A stretch of DNA of 64,000 bases from Staphylococcus simiae. GTDB lineage: Bacteria; Bacillota; Bacilli; Staphylococcales; Staphylococcaceae. The first letter of the stretch is position 1, and the number at the start of each line of letters is the position of its first letter. Shown in pieces: positions 28,813 through 40,664 of this stretch. The stretch lies in contig NZ_CP071589.1 in the NCBI RefSeq assembly GCF_017357005.1, forward strand, positions 1,922,001 through 1,986,000, in the 5' to 3' direction. A program made the translations under genes and the position numbers. The notes beneath the pieces are model-generated. The model was not told the DNA's origin. It made no database searches and saw nothing but the letters and a program-made list of their open reading frames with translations.

Positions 28813-29028
28813 AGTTGTTAACTATTTGTTGATAAGTACGCATGTTCCCTATTGACACAGAATTACTTTAAGTATGTTGTTGTAGTTAATAATTTATGAA
28901 ATAATATTATTATTAATTGTTATTTACATTTTTCACATTAATTATTTTTTATTAGTTTTCGATGCTATTAAACTTACTTTTAATAATTTGAATATTCACT
29001 ACATATCAATTTAATTAAGGAGTTCATC
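28813..29028. other. Upstream region of the MutS-like gene
   Basis: AT-rich spacer between the DnaA boxes and the next gene, which has AAGGAG 7 nt before its ATG. TTGACA occurs at 28853-28858 but no convincing -10 is paired with it. Confidence 0.4.
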
Positions 29029-30651
29029 ATGAATCATAACCATACTTTTGTTCTATTTTTAATCGCTATTATATTATTAACTATTATTGTAGGAGTTACT
29101 AGCCGCTTAATTAGTCGTAAACGTTTATTTAATGACTTGGAAAATTTATGGCGTACCATTTCGCCTATTGAAACATTTATCAGGCCTAATGCAAGATTTA
29201 ATTCAGAATATCAACTAAAGAAAAATGATTATAACAGTCATCAACTTATTGATGACAAAACTTGGTCAGATTTAAATATGTCTGACATTTTTCATATGAT
29301 GAATTACAATTTTACTGCTATTGGTGAAATGAGATTATATGCTACTTTACGCGGCATGTATAAACTTAATAATCAAACATTGTTATCATTATTTAAGAAC
29401 AATAAAGCGTTTAGACAGCAAGTTGCATATCGTTTAGCATTAATAGGTAAAACGGTATATCCAAAATTTCCAGATCAAATTACATATATTAGTAGTAACT
29501 TCCTACTAATGTTATGTCCGTTATTACCGGTTATCACCGCATTAATCATCTTTGTTAATGCACAACTTGGTTTATTATTATTGTTAGCTAGTTGTATTGT
29601 TAATATCATTCTATCCTCAACCTTAAAACGTTCTTATGACGATGACTTGAAATCAATGTTTTATATTTCTAATGTTCTACAACAGGGTTATGCAATTACT
29701 AAAATTCAAGACACACCAAACCCTGAAGTTAACTTCAGTCATTTTAAAGCAGCACGTCGTTTAACTGGTATATTAGCCGACGTTAATGATCAAGACGTTG
29801 GTGGTGCATTTATAAAATTATTGAAAATGATATTTATGTTAGATTATCTCATCTTTCACTCTATTCAGCGTAGTTACAATAAATATAAAGCTGAATTAAA
29901 CCATTGTTTTAGTTATGTAGCACAATTAGATAATTATTATGCTTTAGCAATGTATCAACGTACACTTGATGTATATTGTGAACCGCAAAGTAATACGCAA
30001 ATGACAGATGTCCAGTTTACTGATCTTAGCCATCCATTAATTGTAGATGCCGTTGCTAATAGTTTTACTTTAAATAACAATGTATTACTTACAGGCTCAA
30101 ACGCCTCCGGTAAATCAACGTTTATGAAAGCTGTCGCTATTAATTTAATTTTAGCGCAAACAATTAATACAACTACGGCTCGTTCGTTTACATATGAACC
30201 TGGAAATGTTTATACTTCAATGGCTAATGCTGATGATGTCTTATCTGGTGACAGTTACTTTATGGCAGAGTTAAAATCTATTAAACGTATCGTAAATATT
30301 AATAGTTCATCCAAATTATATTGCTTTATTGATGAAATTTTTAAAGGTACTAATACAACTGAGCGTATAGCCGCTTCAGAATCTGTACTGTCATATCTCG
30401 ATCACCAATCTAATGTCAGAGTTATCGCTGCTACCCATGATATAGAATTAGCCACTATGTTAAATAAACGTTTTATCAATTATCATTTTAATGAAATTAT
30501 CGAAAATAATAATATTCATTTTGATTACACTATCAAACCTGGTAAGGCCAACACTAGAAATGCAATTGAATTATTGAAAATAACTGATTTCCCTGAAACG
30601 ATTTATCAACGTGCTAAAGACAATGTGTCTGATGACGATAATGCTAACTAA
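29029..30651 (+). CDS. Membrane-anchored MutS-family ATPase
   Basis: A 540-residue protein. It has one hydrophobic helix at residues 7-25 and a hydrophobic hairpin at about 160-205 (LLMLCPLLPVITALIIFV, then LLLLLASCIVNIILS). Its C-terminal half is a MutS domain V ATPase: Walker A LLTGSNASGKSTFMK (about 355), the SYFMAELKSIKRIV region, Walker B YCFIDEIFKGTNTTER and the ATHDIEL histidine. It lacks the mismatch-recognition domain of MutS and the Smr domain of MutS2. Function unknown; DNA repair should not be assumed. Confidence 0.85.
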   Translation: MNHNHTFVLFLIAIILLTIIVGVTSRLISRKRLFNDLENLWRTISPIETFIRPNARFNSEYQLKKNDYNSHQLIDDKTWSDLNMSDIFHMMNYNFTAIGEMRLYATLRGMYKLNNQTLLSLFKNNKAFRQQVAYRLALIGKTVYPKFPDQITYISSNFLLMLCPLLPVITALIIFVNAQLGLLLLLASCIVNIILSSTLKRSYDDDLKSMFYISNVLQQGYAITKIQDTPNPEVNFSHFKAARRLTGILADVNDQDVGGAFIKLLKMIFMLDYLIFHSIQRSYNKYKAELNHCFSYVAQLDNYYALAMYQRTLDVYCEPQSNTQMTDVQFTDLSHPLIVDAVANSFTLNNNVLLTGSNASGKSTFMKAVAINLILAQTINTTTARSFTYEPGNVYTSMANADDVLSGDSYFMAELKSIKRIVNINSSSKLYCFIDEIFKGTNTTERIAASESVLSYLDHQSNVRVIAATHDIELATMLNKRFINYHFNEIIENNNIHFDYTIKPGKANTRNAIELLKITDFPETIYQRAKDNVSDDDNAN

Positions 30652-30675
30652 CCGTGTCGTTTCAGACTAAAAAAC

Positions 30676-30726
30676 AACGTCAATACACGCTATAAAAATA
30701 CCTTTATAGCTATGTGTATTGACGTT
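30676..30726. terminator. Bidirectional terminator between the MutS-like gene and tsaD
   Basis: Arms AACGTCAATACAC (30676-30688) and GTGTATTGACGTT (30714-30726), with inner GCTATAAA/TTTATAGC pairing, between convergent genes. Confidence 0.85.
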
Positions 30727-30735
30727 TGTTAATAT

Positions 30736-31761
30736 TTATTCAATTGTGCACTCTTCTAAATCTATATTATTACTACCATTTAATGTAAGGTCGCCTACTT
30801 GATGATGTTGATATAAGTAATATCCGGCCACACCTATCATAGCAGCATTGTCTGTACATAATTGTGGACTAGGTATCGTTAATTGTATTCCTTGTTCCTG
30901 ACACTGTTGTGTTAAAGATTGTCTTAACCCCTTGTTACTAGCAACGCCACCAGCAACAATCAAGCGATTCACACCATATTCTTGGCAAGCTTTAATCGCT
31001 TTATATGTCAGTACTTCTACAACACTATTTTGAAAACTAGTAGCTACATTTTCTTTAATAATTGGTATATTCTTTTGACGTTGATTATGCAATTGATTGA
31101 TGACTGCACTTTTTAATCCACTAAAACTAAAATCAAAACTATCTTTATCTAGCCATACACGCGGGAATTGATACGTATCTTCACCATTAGCTGCTAAACG
31201 GTCAATTTGTGGTCCCCCAGGATATGGTAAATCTATCGTACGAGCGACTTTATCATAAGCTTCACCGACTGCATCATCTCGTGTTTCACCTATAACTTCG
31301 AAATTCAAATGATCTTTCATATAAACTAATTCTGTATGCCCACCTGAAACAATTAATGCCATTAATGGGAATGTTAAAGGCGTTTCAATATGATTAGCAT
31401 ATATATGTCCAGCAATATGGTGAACTGGAATAATCGGTTTATCATATGCAAAAGCTAATGCTTTGGCCGCATTAATACCAATGAGTAATGCGCCAATTAA
31501 TCCAGGACCTTCTGTCACAGCGACAGCATCTATGTCTTCCATTGTTACGTCAGCATCCTTAAGTGCTTGTTCAATCGTTGCAGTAATACCTTCTACATGA
31601 TGTCTACTCGCAACCTCGGGGACTACGCCTCCAAAACGTTTATGACTATCAATTTGACTTAATACTGTATTAGATAGAACTTGATTACCATTCTTAACGA
31701 CACTAACACTTGTTTCATCACAACTTGTTTCAACTGCTAATATTAAATTGTTATTTGTCAT
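30736..31761 (-). CDS. tsaD: TsaD, catalytic subunit for tRNA t6A modification
   Basis: A 341-residue ASKHA-fold enzyme (formerly Gcp). It has the metal-binding HHIAGH motif near residue 111, the N-terminal [13 protein letters not shown] phosphate loop, and the C-terminal NAAMIG metal ligand region. With TsaB and TsaE it transfers threonylcarbamoyl to A37 of ANN-decoding tRNAs. Last gene of tsaE-tsaB-rimI-tsaD; its start overlaps rimI by 11 nt. Confidence 0.96.
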   Translation of the reverse strand: MTNNNLILAVETSCDETSVSVVKNGNQVLSNTVLSQIDSHKRFGGVVPEVASRHHVEGITATIEQALKDADVTMEDIDAVAVTEGPGLIGALLIGINAAKALAFAYDKPIIPVHHIAGHIYANHIETPLTFPLMALIVSGGHTELVYMKDHLNFEVIGETRDDAVGEAYDKVARTIDLPYPGGPQIDRLAANGEDTYQFPRVWLDKDSFDFSFSGLKSAVINQLHNQRQKNIPIIKENVATSFQNSVVEVLTYKAIKACQEYGVNRLIVAGGVASNKGLRQSLTQQCQEQGIQLTIPSPQLCTDNAAMIGVAGYYLYQHHQVGDLTLNGSNNIDLEECTIE

Positions 31762-32218
31762 GTAAATTCACCCACATTACCATTGCATCTTCACCTTCAC
31801 CATAATAATTTTTACGTTTACCACCATACTGAAACCCTAAATTTTCATAGACATGTTGAGCAACATGATTATCTACTCTTACTTCTAAACTCATAACATC
31901 ACATGTATGACTGGCATAGTTCTTACCATATTCTAACAACATTTGTCCTAATCCAAACCCTCTATAGCTATGATCAATTGCAACAGTAGTTATTTGTGCT
32001 TGATCAATGACTATCCATAATCCTAAATATCCTATAATTTGTGATTGATATTCAATAACGAAATATTTAGCAAAATCATTTTGCTCTATTTCATGATAAA
32101 AAGCATCAATCGTCCATGAGCTATCATTAAAACTATGTCTTTCTATATCAAAAACTTGAGGAACATCATCTTTAGACATTACCCTAATATTTAATTGTGC
32201 TTTTGATTGTTGATCCAA
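31751..32218 (-). CDS. rimI: RimI-type GNAT N-acetyltransferase
   Basis: A 155-residue GNAT enzyme. The acetyl-CoA loop is [16 protein letters not shown] (R/Q-x-x-G-x-G/A form), preceded by beta strand 4 and followed by [19 protein letters not shown]. RimI homologues acetylate the N-terminal alanine of ribosomal protein S18; the specificity here is inferred from position between tsaB and tsaD. It overlaps tsaB by 28 nt. Confidence 0.9.
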   Translation of the reverse strand: MDQQSKAQLNIRVMSKDDVPQVFDIERHSFNDSSWTIDAFYHEIEQNDFAKYFVIEYQSQIIGYLGLWIVIDQAQITTVAIDHSYRGFGLGQMLLEYGKNYASHTCDVMSLEVRVDNHVAQHVYENLGFQYGGKRKNYYGEGEDAMVMWVNLHDK

Positions 32219-32856
32219 TTACGCTCTGCCTCTGCTAATTTATGATATTTAGGTACAAAAGTATGGATATCTACTGGTGTTGTTATTAAATTTTTCATTA
32301 CTTGTGCTTGTGGTAATTGGTCAATCTTTTCACCATCTAGTAAATCTGCTAGTGATTGTGTATCTCTACCGATGAACGCATACGGTTGATCATAACTTTG
32401 CACACGTTCTAGCAGTGCTTCAATTGTTATATACTGATCTTCCATTAAAGAAATTAATTGCTGATCTTGCCATTGATAGATTCCTGCATAAACAGCTTGT
32501 CTTCGTGCATCAAAAATAGGTACTAACAGCTTATGTTGGTCATTGACAGTTGCTGCTAATGCTGCTAATGAAGACACACCATATAATTCAGTATTTAAAG
32601 CAAAGGCTAGTGTTTTAGCCACAGTTACACCTATTCTTAATCCTGTATATGAGCCTGGTCCTTCAGCAACAATAATGGAATCTATATCATGCTTTGTTAT
32701 CGTACTCTGCTCAAATAACTCATTGATTGCAGGCATTAATTGTACTGAGTGATTTTGTTTGGTATCTGTTGTTTTTTGCGCTAACACGTCATCATTTTTC
32801 ATTAATGCCACTGATAAGGGTTGATTTGACGTATCAATGAGTAGTGAATTCATCAT
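32191..32856 (-). CDS. tsaB: TsaB, scaffold subunit for t6A synthesis
   Basis: A 221-residue ASKHA protein related to TsaD but lacking the HxxxH metal site. SLLIDTSNQPLSVALM and EGPGSYTGLRIGVTVAKTLAF are hallmarks. It binds TsaD and TsaE. Either of two adjacent Met codons may start it; AAGGAGGCC lies upstream, within the end of tsaE. Confidence 0.94.
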   Translation of the reverse strand: MMNSLLIDTSNQPLSVALMKNDDVLAQKTTDTKQNHSVQLMPAINELFEQSTITKHDIDSIIVAEGPGSYTGLRIGVTVAKTLAFALNTELYGVSSLAALAATVNDQHKLLVPIFDARRQAVYAGIYQWQDQQLISLMEDQYITIEALLERVQSYDQPYAFIGRDTQSLADLLDGEKIDQLPQAQVMKNLITTPVDIHTFVPKYHKLAEAERNWINNQKHN

Positions 32857-33295
32857 AAATGGCCTCCTTAATTTGTTGATAGTGTTTACCTACAGTTATT
32901 AAATCAATTTGTCTCGTTGTATCATTTAGTACAGATATATTGATAGTTAAATGTTCTGAAGGTAGTAAATCTTTAATAAATTGACTCCATTCAATAACAG
33001 TAATTGCTTGATCTTCAAAATACTCTTCAAAACCTAAATCTTCTTCTGAATCTTCTAATCGATAGCAATCCATATGATGTAATTTTAATGAACTACCTTT
33101 ATAAGATTTTATAATATTAAACGTAGGGGAATTGATGATTCTTTTAACCCCCATTGCTTTACCAATAAATTGAGTTAGTGTCGTCTTACCTGCACCTAAT
33201 TGTCCATTTAATAATATTAAATCACCTGGAGCTAATTGATTTACTAATAGTCTAGCAAATTGATTCATATCATCTAAACTTGTTATTGTTATCAC
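32834..33295 (-). CDS. tsaE: TsaE, ATPase of the t6A complex
   Basis: A 153-residue P-loop ATPase with Walker A LNGQLGAGKTTLTQ near residue 34, and MDCYRLEDSEEDLGFEEY, the family's switch region. It regulates the TsaBD dimer. First gene of the operon; overlaps tsaB by 23 nt. Confidence 0.95.
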   Translation of the reverse strand: MITITSLDDMNQFARLLVNQLAPGDLILLNGQLGAGKTTLTQFIGKAMGVKRIINSPTFNIIKSYKGSSLKLHHMDCYRLEDSEEDLGFEEYFEDQAITVIEWSQFIKDLLPSEHLTINISVLNDTTRQIDLITVGKHYQQIKEAIYDEFTTH

Positions 33296-33592
33296 TGTCT
33301 TATCTCCTAATTCACTTTATTAGTTAGTTAAAATTGACTCATTTTAATTCATTTATAACATCTGAAAACGATTGATCATTTGTTAACTTGTTATGAACTC
33401 AATCTTTTTTACATAACTTTATAGTTTTTTAAAAAATGACTACAAGAAAATATTTCAAACTTAATAATCTACAACTTCATTACATCTATCAAATCGTCTA
33501 ACCTTTTTTTCTAACTAATTATTCAACTTATATATTGTAACAAATTTCAAGTTATATTTCTTTTCTTTAATACGCATTAAATTGTCTTAATA
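33296..33592. other. Intergenic region upstream of tsaE and of the ilv promoter
   Basis: About 300 bp of AT-rich DNA between divergent operons. It should hold the tsaE promoter. No gene or clear motif seen before the CodY box at 33593. Confidence 0.45.
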
Positions 33593-33607
33593 AATTGTAA
33601 GAAAATT
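33593..33607 (+). promoter_or_regulatory. CodY box of the ilv-leu operon
   Basis: AATTGTAAGAAAATT differs from the CodY consensus AATTTTCWGAAAATT at two of 15 positions and sits just before the promoter. CodY repression of ilv-leu in response to isoleucine and GTP is established in S. aureus. Confidence 0.8.
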
Positions 33608-33618
33608 TAAAATAATCA

Positions 33619-33647
33619 TTGACACATAAAGACAGATATAGTAAATT
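33619..33647 (+). promoter_or_regulatory. ilv-leu promoter
   Basis: -35 TTGACA (33619-33624) and -10 TAAATT (33642-33647) spaced by 17 bp, about 70 nt before the leader peptide. Confidence 0.7.
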
Positions 33648-33719
33648 AAGTTTATCAAATTTTTAGACAATTCAAATAATTAATGCAATATAAACCATTC
33701 AAGGAAGGAGTATAATAAA

Positions 33720-33800
33720 ATGACTAATCTTAATACGCAACATCAACCAACAACATCAAATATTATTATTTTATTATACTCTTTAGGACTCGAACGTTAG
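33720..33800 (+). CDS. ilv-leu leader peptide
   Basis: A 26-codon reading frame with a strong ribosome site (AAGGAAGGAG). Its second half reads SNIIILLYSLGLER: three consecutive Ile codons, two Leu codons, and two more Leu, with an early Leu as well. Ribosome stalling on these codons when branched-chain aminoacyl-tRNA is short would change folding of the attenuator that follows. A leucine-rich attenuator peptide has been described in S. aureus at this place. Confidence 0.9.
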   Translation: MTNLNTQHQPTTSNIIILLYSLGLER

Positions 33801-33884
33801 TAAGATTTTACTAAACGCTTTAAGTCCTATTTCTGCTTGAATGGGACTTATAAACGTCCCAATCATTATTGGGACGTTTTTTTA
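33785..33884 (+). promoter_or_regulatory. Transcription attenuator of the ilv-leu operon
   Basis: Mutually exclusive arms can be read. AGGACT (33785-33790, inside the leader coding sequence) pairs with AGTCCT (33823-33828). AAGTCC (33822-33827) pairs with GGACTT (33844-33849). GGGAC (33843-33847) can pair with GTCCC (33856-33860), which would break the terminator AAACGTCCCAAT/ATTGGGACGTTT (33852-33879) with its T-run. This is the logic of leader-peptide attenuation. Confidence 0.88.
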
Positions 33885-33929
33885 TTGTTATAACTTCAAC
33901 AAACAATTACTTTTACGGGGGAATTTATA

Positions 33930-35618
33930 ATGCGAAGCGATATGATCAAAAAAGGAGATCACCAAGCTCCAGCAAGAAGTCTGTTACACGCTACAGGCGC
34001 TTTAAAACAACCAACTGATATGAATAAACCATTTGTAGCAATTTGTAACTCTTATATTGATATTGTTCCAGGACATGTACATTTAAGAGAATTAGCTGAC
34101 ATTGCTAAAGAAGCTATTAGAGAAGCTGGGGCTATTCCATTTGAATTTAATACAATCGGTGTCGATGATGGTATTGCGATGGGTCATATTGGGATGCGAT
34201 ATTCCCTACCATCACGAGAAATCATTGCCGATGCTGCTGAGACAGTCATTAATGCTCACTGGTTTGATGGTGTATTTTATATTCCAAACTGTGACAAGAT
34301 CACTCCAGGTATGTTATTAGCAGCTATGAGAACTAATGTTCCAGCAATCTTTTGTTCAGGAGGTCCAATGAAAGCAGGTTTATCTGCACAAGGTAAAGCA
34401 TTAACTTTATCATCAATGTTTGAAGCAGTTGGTGCCTTTAAAGAAGGTTCAATTTCGAAAGAAGAATTTTTAGATATGGAACAAAACGCTTGTCCAACTT
34501 GTGGCTCTTGTGCTGGTATGTTTACTGCAAATTCAATGAACTGCTTAATGGAAGTATTAGGACTAGCATTACCTTATAACGGTACAGCTTTAGCCGTTAG
34601 CGAACAACGTCGTGAAATGATTCGTGAAGCTGCATTTAAATTAGTAGATAATATCAAAAACGATATCAAACCTAGAGATATTGTTACACAAGAAGCACTT
34701 GATGATGCATTTGCTTTAGATATGGCAATGGGTGGTTCAACAAATACAGTCTTACACACTTTAGCAGTCGCTAATGAAGCTGGTATTGAATATGATTTAG
34801 AACGTATCAATGATATTGCTAAACGTACACCATATTTATCTAAAATTGCTCCAAGTTCATCTTATTCTATGCACGATGTTCATGAAGCTGGTGGCGTACC
34901 TGCTATTATTAATGAATTAATGAAAAAAGAAGGTACACTACATCCAGATAGAATTACAGTTACTGGTAAAACATTACGTGAAAATAATGAAGGCAAAGAA
35001 ATCAACAATTTTGATGTTATTCACCCTTTAGATAATCCATATGATGCTCAAGGTGGCTTATCAATATTATTTGGTAATATTGCTCCTAAAGGTGCTGTTA
35101 TTAAAGTTGGTGGTGTAGATCCTTCTATTAAAACATTCACTGGTAAGGCAATTTGTTTTAACTCTCATGATGAAGCTGTTGAAGCGATTGACAATCATAC
35201 AGTTCGTGAAGGTCATGTAGTTGTTATTCGATACGAAGGTCCAAAAGGTGGTCCAGGAATGCCAGAAATGTTAGCCCCTACTTCTTCTATTGTAGGTAGA
35301 GGTCTAGGAAAAGATGTGGCATTAATTACTGATGGACGCTTTTCTGGCGCAACAAGAGGTATTGCAGTAGGTCATATTTCACCTGAAGCAGCTTCTGGTG
35401 GCCCTGTTGCATTAATTCGTGACGGAGATGAAATTACCATTGATTTAACAGAAAGAACTTTAAATGTTAATCAACCTGAAGAAGAACTATATCGTAGACG
35501 TGAACAATTAGAGCCGTTCAAAGCAAAAGTAAAAACTGGTTATCTTGCAAGATATACTGCATTAGTTACTAGCGCTAATACTGGTGGCGTTATGCAAGTT
35601 CCTGAGAATTTAATCTAA
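33930..35618 (+). CDS. ilvD: Dihydroxy-acid dehydratase
   Basis: A 562-residue Fe-S enzyme of valine and isoleucine synthesis (dihydroxyacid to 2-keto acid). Cluster cysteines lie in [11 protein letters not shown] and [17 protein letters not shown]. First structural gene, about 45 bp after the attenuator terminator; GGGG precedes the ATG (TTTACGGGGGAA). Confidence 0.96.
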   Translation: MRSDMIKKGDHQAPARSLLHATGALKQPTDMNKPFVAICNSYIDIVPGHVHLRELADIAKEAIREAGAIPFEFNTIGVDDGIAMGHIGMRYSLPSREIIADAAETVINAHWFDGVFYIPNCDKITPGMLLAAMRTNVPAIFCSGGPMKAGLSAQGKALTLSSMFEAVGAFKEGSISKEEFLDMEQNACPTCGSCAGMFTANSMNCLMEVLGLALPYNGTALAVSEQRREMIREAAFKLVDNIKNDIKPRDIVTQEALDDAFALDMAMGGSTNTVLHTLAVANEAGIEYDLERINDIAKRTPYLSKIAPSSSYSMHDVHEAGGVPAIINELMKKEGTLHPDRITVTGKTLRENNEGKEINNFDVIHPLDNPYDAQGGLSILFGNIAPKGAVIKVGGVDPSIKTFTGKAICFNSHDEAVEAIDNHTVREGHVVVIRYEGPKGGPGMPEMLAPTSSIVGRGLGKDVALITDGRFSGATRGIAVGHISPEAASGGPVALIRDGDEITIDLTERTLNVNQPEEELYRRREQLEPFKAKVKTGYLARYTALVTSANTGGVMQVPENLI

Positions 35619-35636
35619 CCTAGGAGATGATTTAAA

Positions 35637-37406
35637 ATGTCTAAAACTGAACATGAAGTAAATCGTACTGTTGATACATTGAAAATGGCTGAGTCTTTAG
35701 AACCTGAATATTTAGAACAAGATACTCTTGATAATATGCGTTCAGGTTCGGAATTATTAGTAGAAGCATTATTAAAGGAAAATGTTGAATATTTATTTGG
35801 TTATCCTGGAGGCGCAGTATTACCATTATATGATACTTTCTATGATGGTAAGATTAAACATATTTTAGCACGACATGAACAAGGTGCTGTTCATGCTGCT
35901 GAAGGATATGCCCGAGTTTCTGGAAAAACAGGTGTTGTAGTTGTTACAAGTGGTCCCGGAGCTACAAATGTAATTACAGGAATCACTGATGCACACTCTG
36001 ATTCACTTCCTTTAGTTGTATTTACAGGCCAAGTTGCAACACCAGGTATTGGTAGAGATGCCTTTCAAGAAGCAGACATTTTATCAATGACATCACCTAT
36101 TACGAAGCAGAATTATCAAGTTAAAAATGTTGAAGATATTCCAAGAATTGTGCATGAGGCTTTCTATGTTGCTAATTCTGGACGTAAAGGTCCAGTAGTG
36201 ATTGATTTCCCTAAAGATATGGGTGTTTTATCAACTAATATTGGCTTATGTGATGAGCTTAATATTCCAGGTTATCAAGTTACAACAGAACCTGACGTTA
36301 AAGATGTTGATACTTTAGTTTCGTATTTAGCTGAAGCTAAAAAGCCTTTAATTTTAGCTGGTGCTGGAATTAATCATTCTCAATCAAATGACTTATTAAC
36401 ACATTTTGTTAATCAATATCAAATTCCAACTGCAACAACATTACTTGGTTTAGGTGCTATTCCATATGATGATCCTCTATTCTTAGGAATGGGTGGAATG
36501 CATGGCTCTTATGCGAGTAATATGGCGCTAACTGAATGTGATTTATTAATTAACTTAGGTAGTCGTTTTGACGATAGATTAGCTAGTAAGCCCGATGAAT
36601 TTGCACCAAATGCAAAAGTTGTACATGTTGATATTGATCCATCTGAAATTAATAAAGTAATTAAAGCAGATTTAGGTATTGTTGCTGATTGTAAACATTT
36701 ATTACAACAATTAACTGCAAGAGATATTACTATCCCTGAACATCAACAATGGGTCAAACATTGCCAGAATAATAAAGTACAACATCCTTTCAAACATGGT
36801 GAACCTGATGACGTATTTTGTAAGCCTCAACGAACAATAGAATACATTGGTGAAATTACAAATGGTGAAGCAATTGTCACTACAGATGTTGGACAACATC
36901 AAATGTGGTCGGCACAATTTTATCCTTTTAAAGATCATGGCCAATGGGTTACTAGTGGTGGTTTAGGAACAATGGGATTCGGAATTCCTTCTGCTATTGG
37001 AGCTAAACTTGCAAATCCAGATAAAACGGTTGTTTGTTTTGTTGGTGATGGTGGTTTCCAAATGACTAACCAAGAAATAGCCTTATTACCTGAGTATGGA
37101 TTAGATATTAAAATTGTCTTAATCAATAATGGTACATTAGGAATGGTTAAACAGTGGCAAGATAAATTCTTTAATCAACGTTTCTCTCATTCAGTATTTA
37201 ATGATCAACCTAATTTCATGAAAATGGCTGAAGCGTATGGTGTACAAGGATTCTTAATTGATAATCCTAAAAATCTAGAACAACAATTGGATGAAGCATT
37301 TAATTATGATGGACCAGCTTTAATTGAAGTTCGTATTTCCCCTGCCGAACCAGTCAATCCAATGATACCATCTGGTAAATCTAACCATGAAATGGAGGGG
37401 TTATAA
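35637..37406 (+). CDS. ilvB: Acetolactate synthase large subunit
   Basis: A 589-residue ThDP enzyme that condenses pyruvate to acetolactate or with 2-ketobutyrate. The catalytic Glu is in LARHEQGAVHAAEGYAR, the ThDP/Mg site is GDGGFQMTNQEIALL...NNGTLGMV. An N-terminal extension of about 30 residues precedes the catalytic core. TAGGAGATG precedes the ATG. The stop overlaps the ilvN start by 1 nt. Confidence 0.96.
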   Translation: MSKTEHEVNRTVDTLKMAESLEPEYLEQDTLDNMRSGSELLVEALLKENVEYLFGYPGGAVLPLYDTFYDGKIKHILARHEQGAVHAAEGYARVSGKTGVVVVTSGPGATNVITGITDAHSDSLPLVVFTGQVATPGIGRDAFQEADILSMTSPITKQNYQVKNVEDIPRIVHEAFYVANSGRKGPVVIDFPKDMGVLSTNIGLCDELNIPGYQVTTEPDVKDVDTLVSYLAEAKKPLILAGAGINHSQSNDLLTHFVNQYQIPTATTLLGLGAIPYDDPLFLGMGGMHGSYASNMALTECDLLINLGSRFDDRLASKPDEFAPNAKVVHVDIDPSEINKVIKADLGIVADCKHLLQQLTARDITIPEHQQWVKHCQNNKVQHPFKHGEPDDVFCKPQRTIEYIGEITNGEAIVTTDVGQHQMWSAQFYPFKDHGQWVTSGGLGTMGFGIPSAIGAKLANPDKTVVCFVGDGGFQMTNQEIALLPEYGLDIKIVLINNGTLGMVKQWQDKFFNQRFSHSVFNDQPNFMKMAEAYGVQGFLIDNPKNLEQQLDEAFNYDGPALIEVRISPAEPVNPMIPSGKSNHEMEGL

Positions 37407-37660
37407 TGACTAGAATTATTAAATTACAAGTCGCTGATGAGGTCAGTACACTTAACCGTATAACTAGTGCTTTTGTTCGCTTGCAATACAATATCGATAC
37501 ATTACACGTTACTCATTCTGAACAGCCTGGTGTTTCGAACATTGAATTACAAGTCAATATTGAAGATGATGACATGCTACATATTTTAATTCAAAAATTA
37601 AAACAGCAAATCAATGTTTTATCAGTTGAGTGTTATGATTTAGTCGATAATGATGTGTAA
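37406..37660 (+). CDS. ilvN: Acetolactate synthase small (regulatory) subunit, short form
   Basis: An 84-residue ACT-domain protein (VADEVSTLNRITSAFVRLQYNID). Most IlvN/IlvH proteins are about 160 residues; this short form with one ACT domain is normal in staphylococci. Translationally coupled to ilvB (ATGGAGGGGTTATAATG). It presumably confers feedback control by branched-chain amino acids. Confidence 0.9.
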   Translation: MTRIIKLQVADEVSTLNRITSAFVRLQYNIDTLHVTHSEQPGVSNIELQVNIEDDDMLHILIQKLKQQINVLSVECYDLVDNDV

Positions 37661-39102
<1,442 letters not shown>

Positions 39103-39131
39103 ACCACTATAACTATGAGGAGTTGTTAATT

Positions 39132-40664
39132 ATGAGTAGTCATATTCAAATTTTTGATACCACATTGAGAGATGGTGAACAAACACCAGGAGTAAATTTT
39201 ACTTTTGAAGAGCGTTTAAGAATAGCTCAACAATTAGAAAAATGGGGCGTCGATGTTATTGAAGCAGGATTCCCCGCTTCAAGTACTGGAAGTTTTAAAT
39301 CAGTTGAAGCAATTGCTCAAACTTTAACAACAACTACAGTATGTGGACTAGCAAGATGTAAAAAATCTGATATTGATGCTGTGTATGAAGCTACTAAAGA
39401 TGCTGCTAAACCAGCTATCCATGTTTTTATTGCTACGTCGCCTATTCATTTGGAACATAAACTTAAAATGACACAACCTGACGTACTCGCTTCGATTAAA
39501 GAACATGTTGAATATGCGAAACAATTCTTCGATGTTGTTCAATTTTCACCAGAAGATGCAACACGTACTGAATTACCGTTCCTAATTGAGTGTGTACAAA
39601 CAGCAGTCGATGCAGGTGCAACGATTATCAATATTCCTGATACAGTTGGCTATAGCTATCATGATGAATATGCACATATTTTCAAGACATTAAATGACAG
39701 TATCCGCGCTGATCAAGAAATCATCTATAGTGCACACTGTCATGATGATTTGGGAATGGCAGTTGCTAATAGTTTAGCTGCAATTGAAGGTGGCGCAAAA
39801 CGTATTGAAGGTACTGTTAATGGTATTGGTGAACGTGCTGGTAATGCTGCATTAGAAGAAGTTGCTTTAGCTTTATATGTACGAAATGATCACTATGGTA
39901 TCCAAACTAAATTAAATCTTGCTGAAACTAAAAAGACGTCTGATTTAATCTCTCGTTATGCTGGAATCAGAGTACCAAGAAATAAAGCTGTTGTTGGTCA
40001 AAATGCCTTCAGCCATGAATCTGGTATTCATCAAGATGGTGTGTTAAAACATCGTGAAACTTATGAAATAATGACTCCTCAATTAGTTGGTGTAAGTACA
40101 ACTGAATTACCTTTAGGTAAATTATCTGGTAAACATGCTTTTGCTGAGAAACTTAAAGCATTAGGTTATGATATTGCTGACAAAGCACAAATCGACCTAT
40201 TCAAACAATTTAAAGCTGTTGCTGATAAGAAAAAGTCTGTGTCTGATAAAGACATCCATGCTATTGTCCAAGGTTCTGAACATGAGCATCAAGCACAATA
40301 TCAATTGGAGGCACTCCAATTACAATATGTCTCCAGCGGTCTTCAAAGTGCTGTCGTAGTTATTAAAGACAAGGATGGTCATACTTTCCAAGATTCTAGT
40401 ATCGGCACTGGATCAATTGTAGCAATTTATAATGCAGTAGATCGTATTTTCAATCGACAATGCGAACTCATCGATTATCGCATTGATTCACTTACTGAAG
40501 GTACAGATGCTCAAGCAGAAGTACATGTTAACTTATTAATCGAAGGAACAGAAGTTAATGGCTTCGGTATAGACCATGATATTTTACAAGCATCATGTAA
40601 AGCTTATGTTGAAGCACATGCTAAATATGCTGCCGAGAATACTAAAAAGGTAGGTAATTCGTAA
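39132..40664 (+). CDS. leuA: 2-isopropylmalate synthase
   Basis: Starting at ATG 39132 (GAGGAG upstream) the product has 510 residues beginning [20 protein letters not shown], the DmpG/LeuA catalytic motif. [16 protein letters not shown] holds the metal-binding His pair; the C-terminal third is the leucine-sensing regulatory domain. First committed step to leucine. Overlaps leuB by 1 nt. Confidence 0.96.
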   Translation: MSSHIQIFDTTLRDGEQTPGVNFTFEERLRIAQQLEKWGVDVIEAGFPASSTGSFKSVEAIAQTLTTTTVCGLARCKKSDIDAVYEATKDAAKPAIHVFIATSPIHLEHKLKMTQPDVLASIKEHVEYAKQFFDVVQFSPEDATRTELPFLIECVQTAVDAGATIINIPDTVGYSYHDEYAHIFKTLNDSIRADQEIIYSAHCHDDLGMAVANSLAAIEGGAKRIEGTVNGIGERAGNAALEEVALALYVRNDHYGIQTKLNLAETKKTSDLISRYAGIRVPRNKAVVGQNAFSHESGIHQDGVLKHRETYEIMTPQLVGVSTTELPLGKLSGKHAFAEKLKALGYDIADKAQIDLFKQFKAVADKKKSVSDKDIHAIVQGSEHEHQAQYQLEALQLQYVSSGLQSAVVVIKDKDGHTFQDSSIGTGSIVAIYNAVDRIFNRQCELIDYRIDSLTEGTDAQAEVHVNLLIEGTEVNGFGIDHDILQASCKAYVEAHAKYAAENTKKVGNS

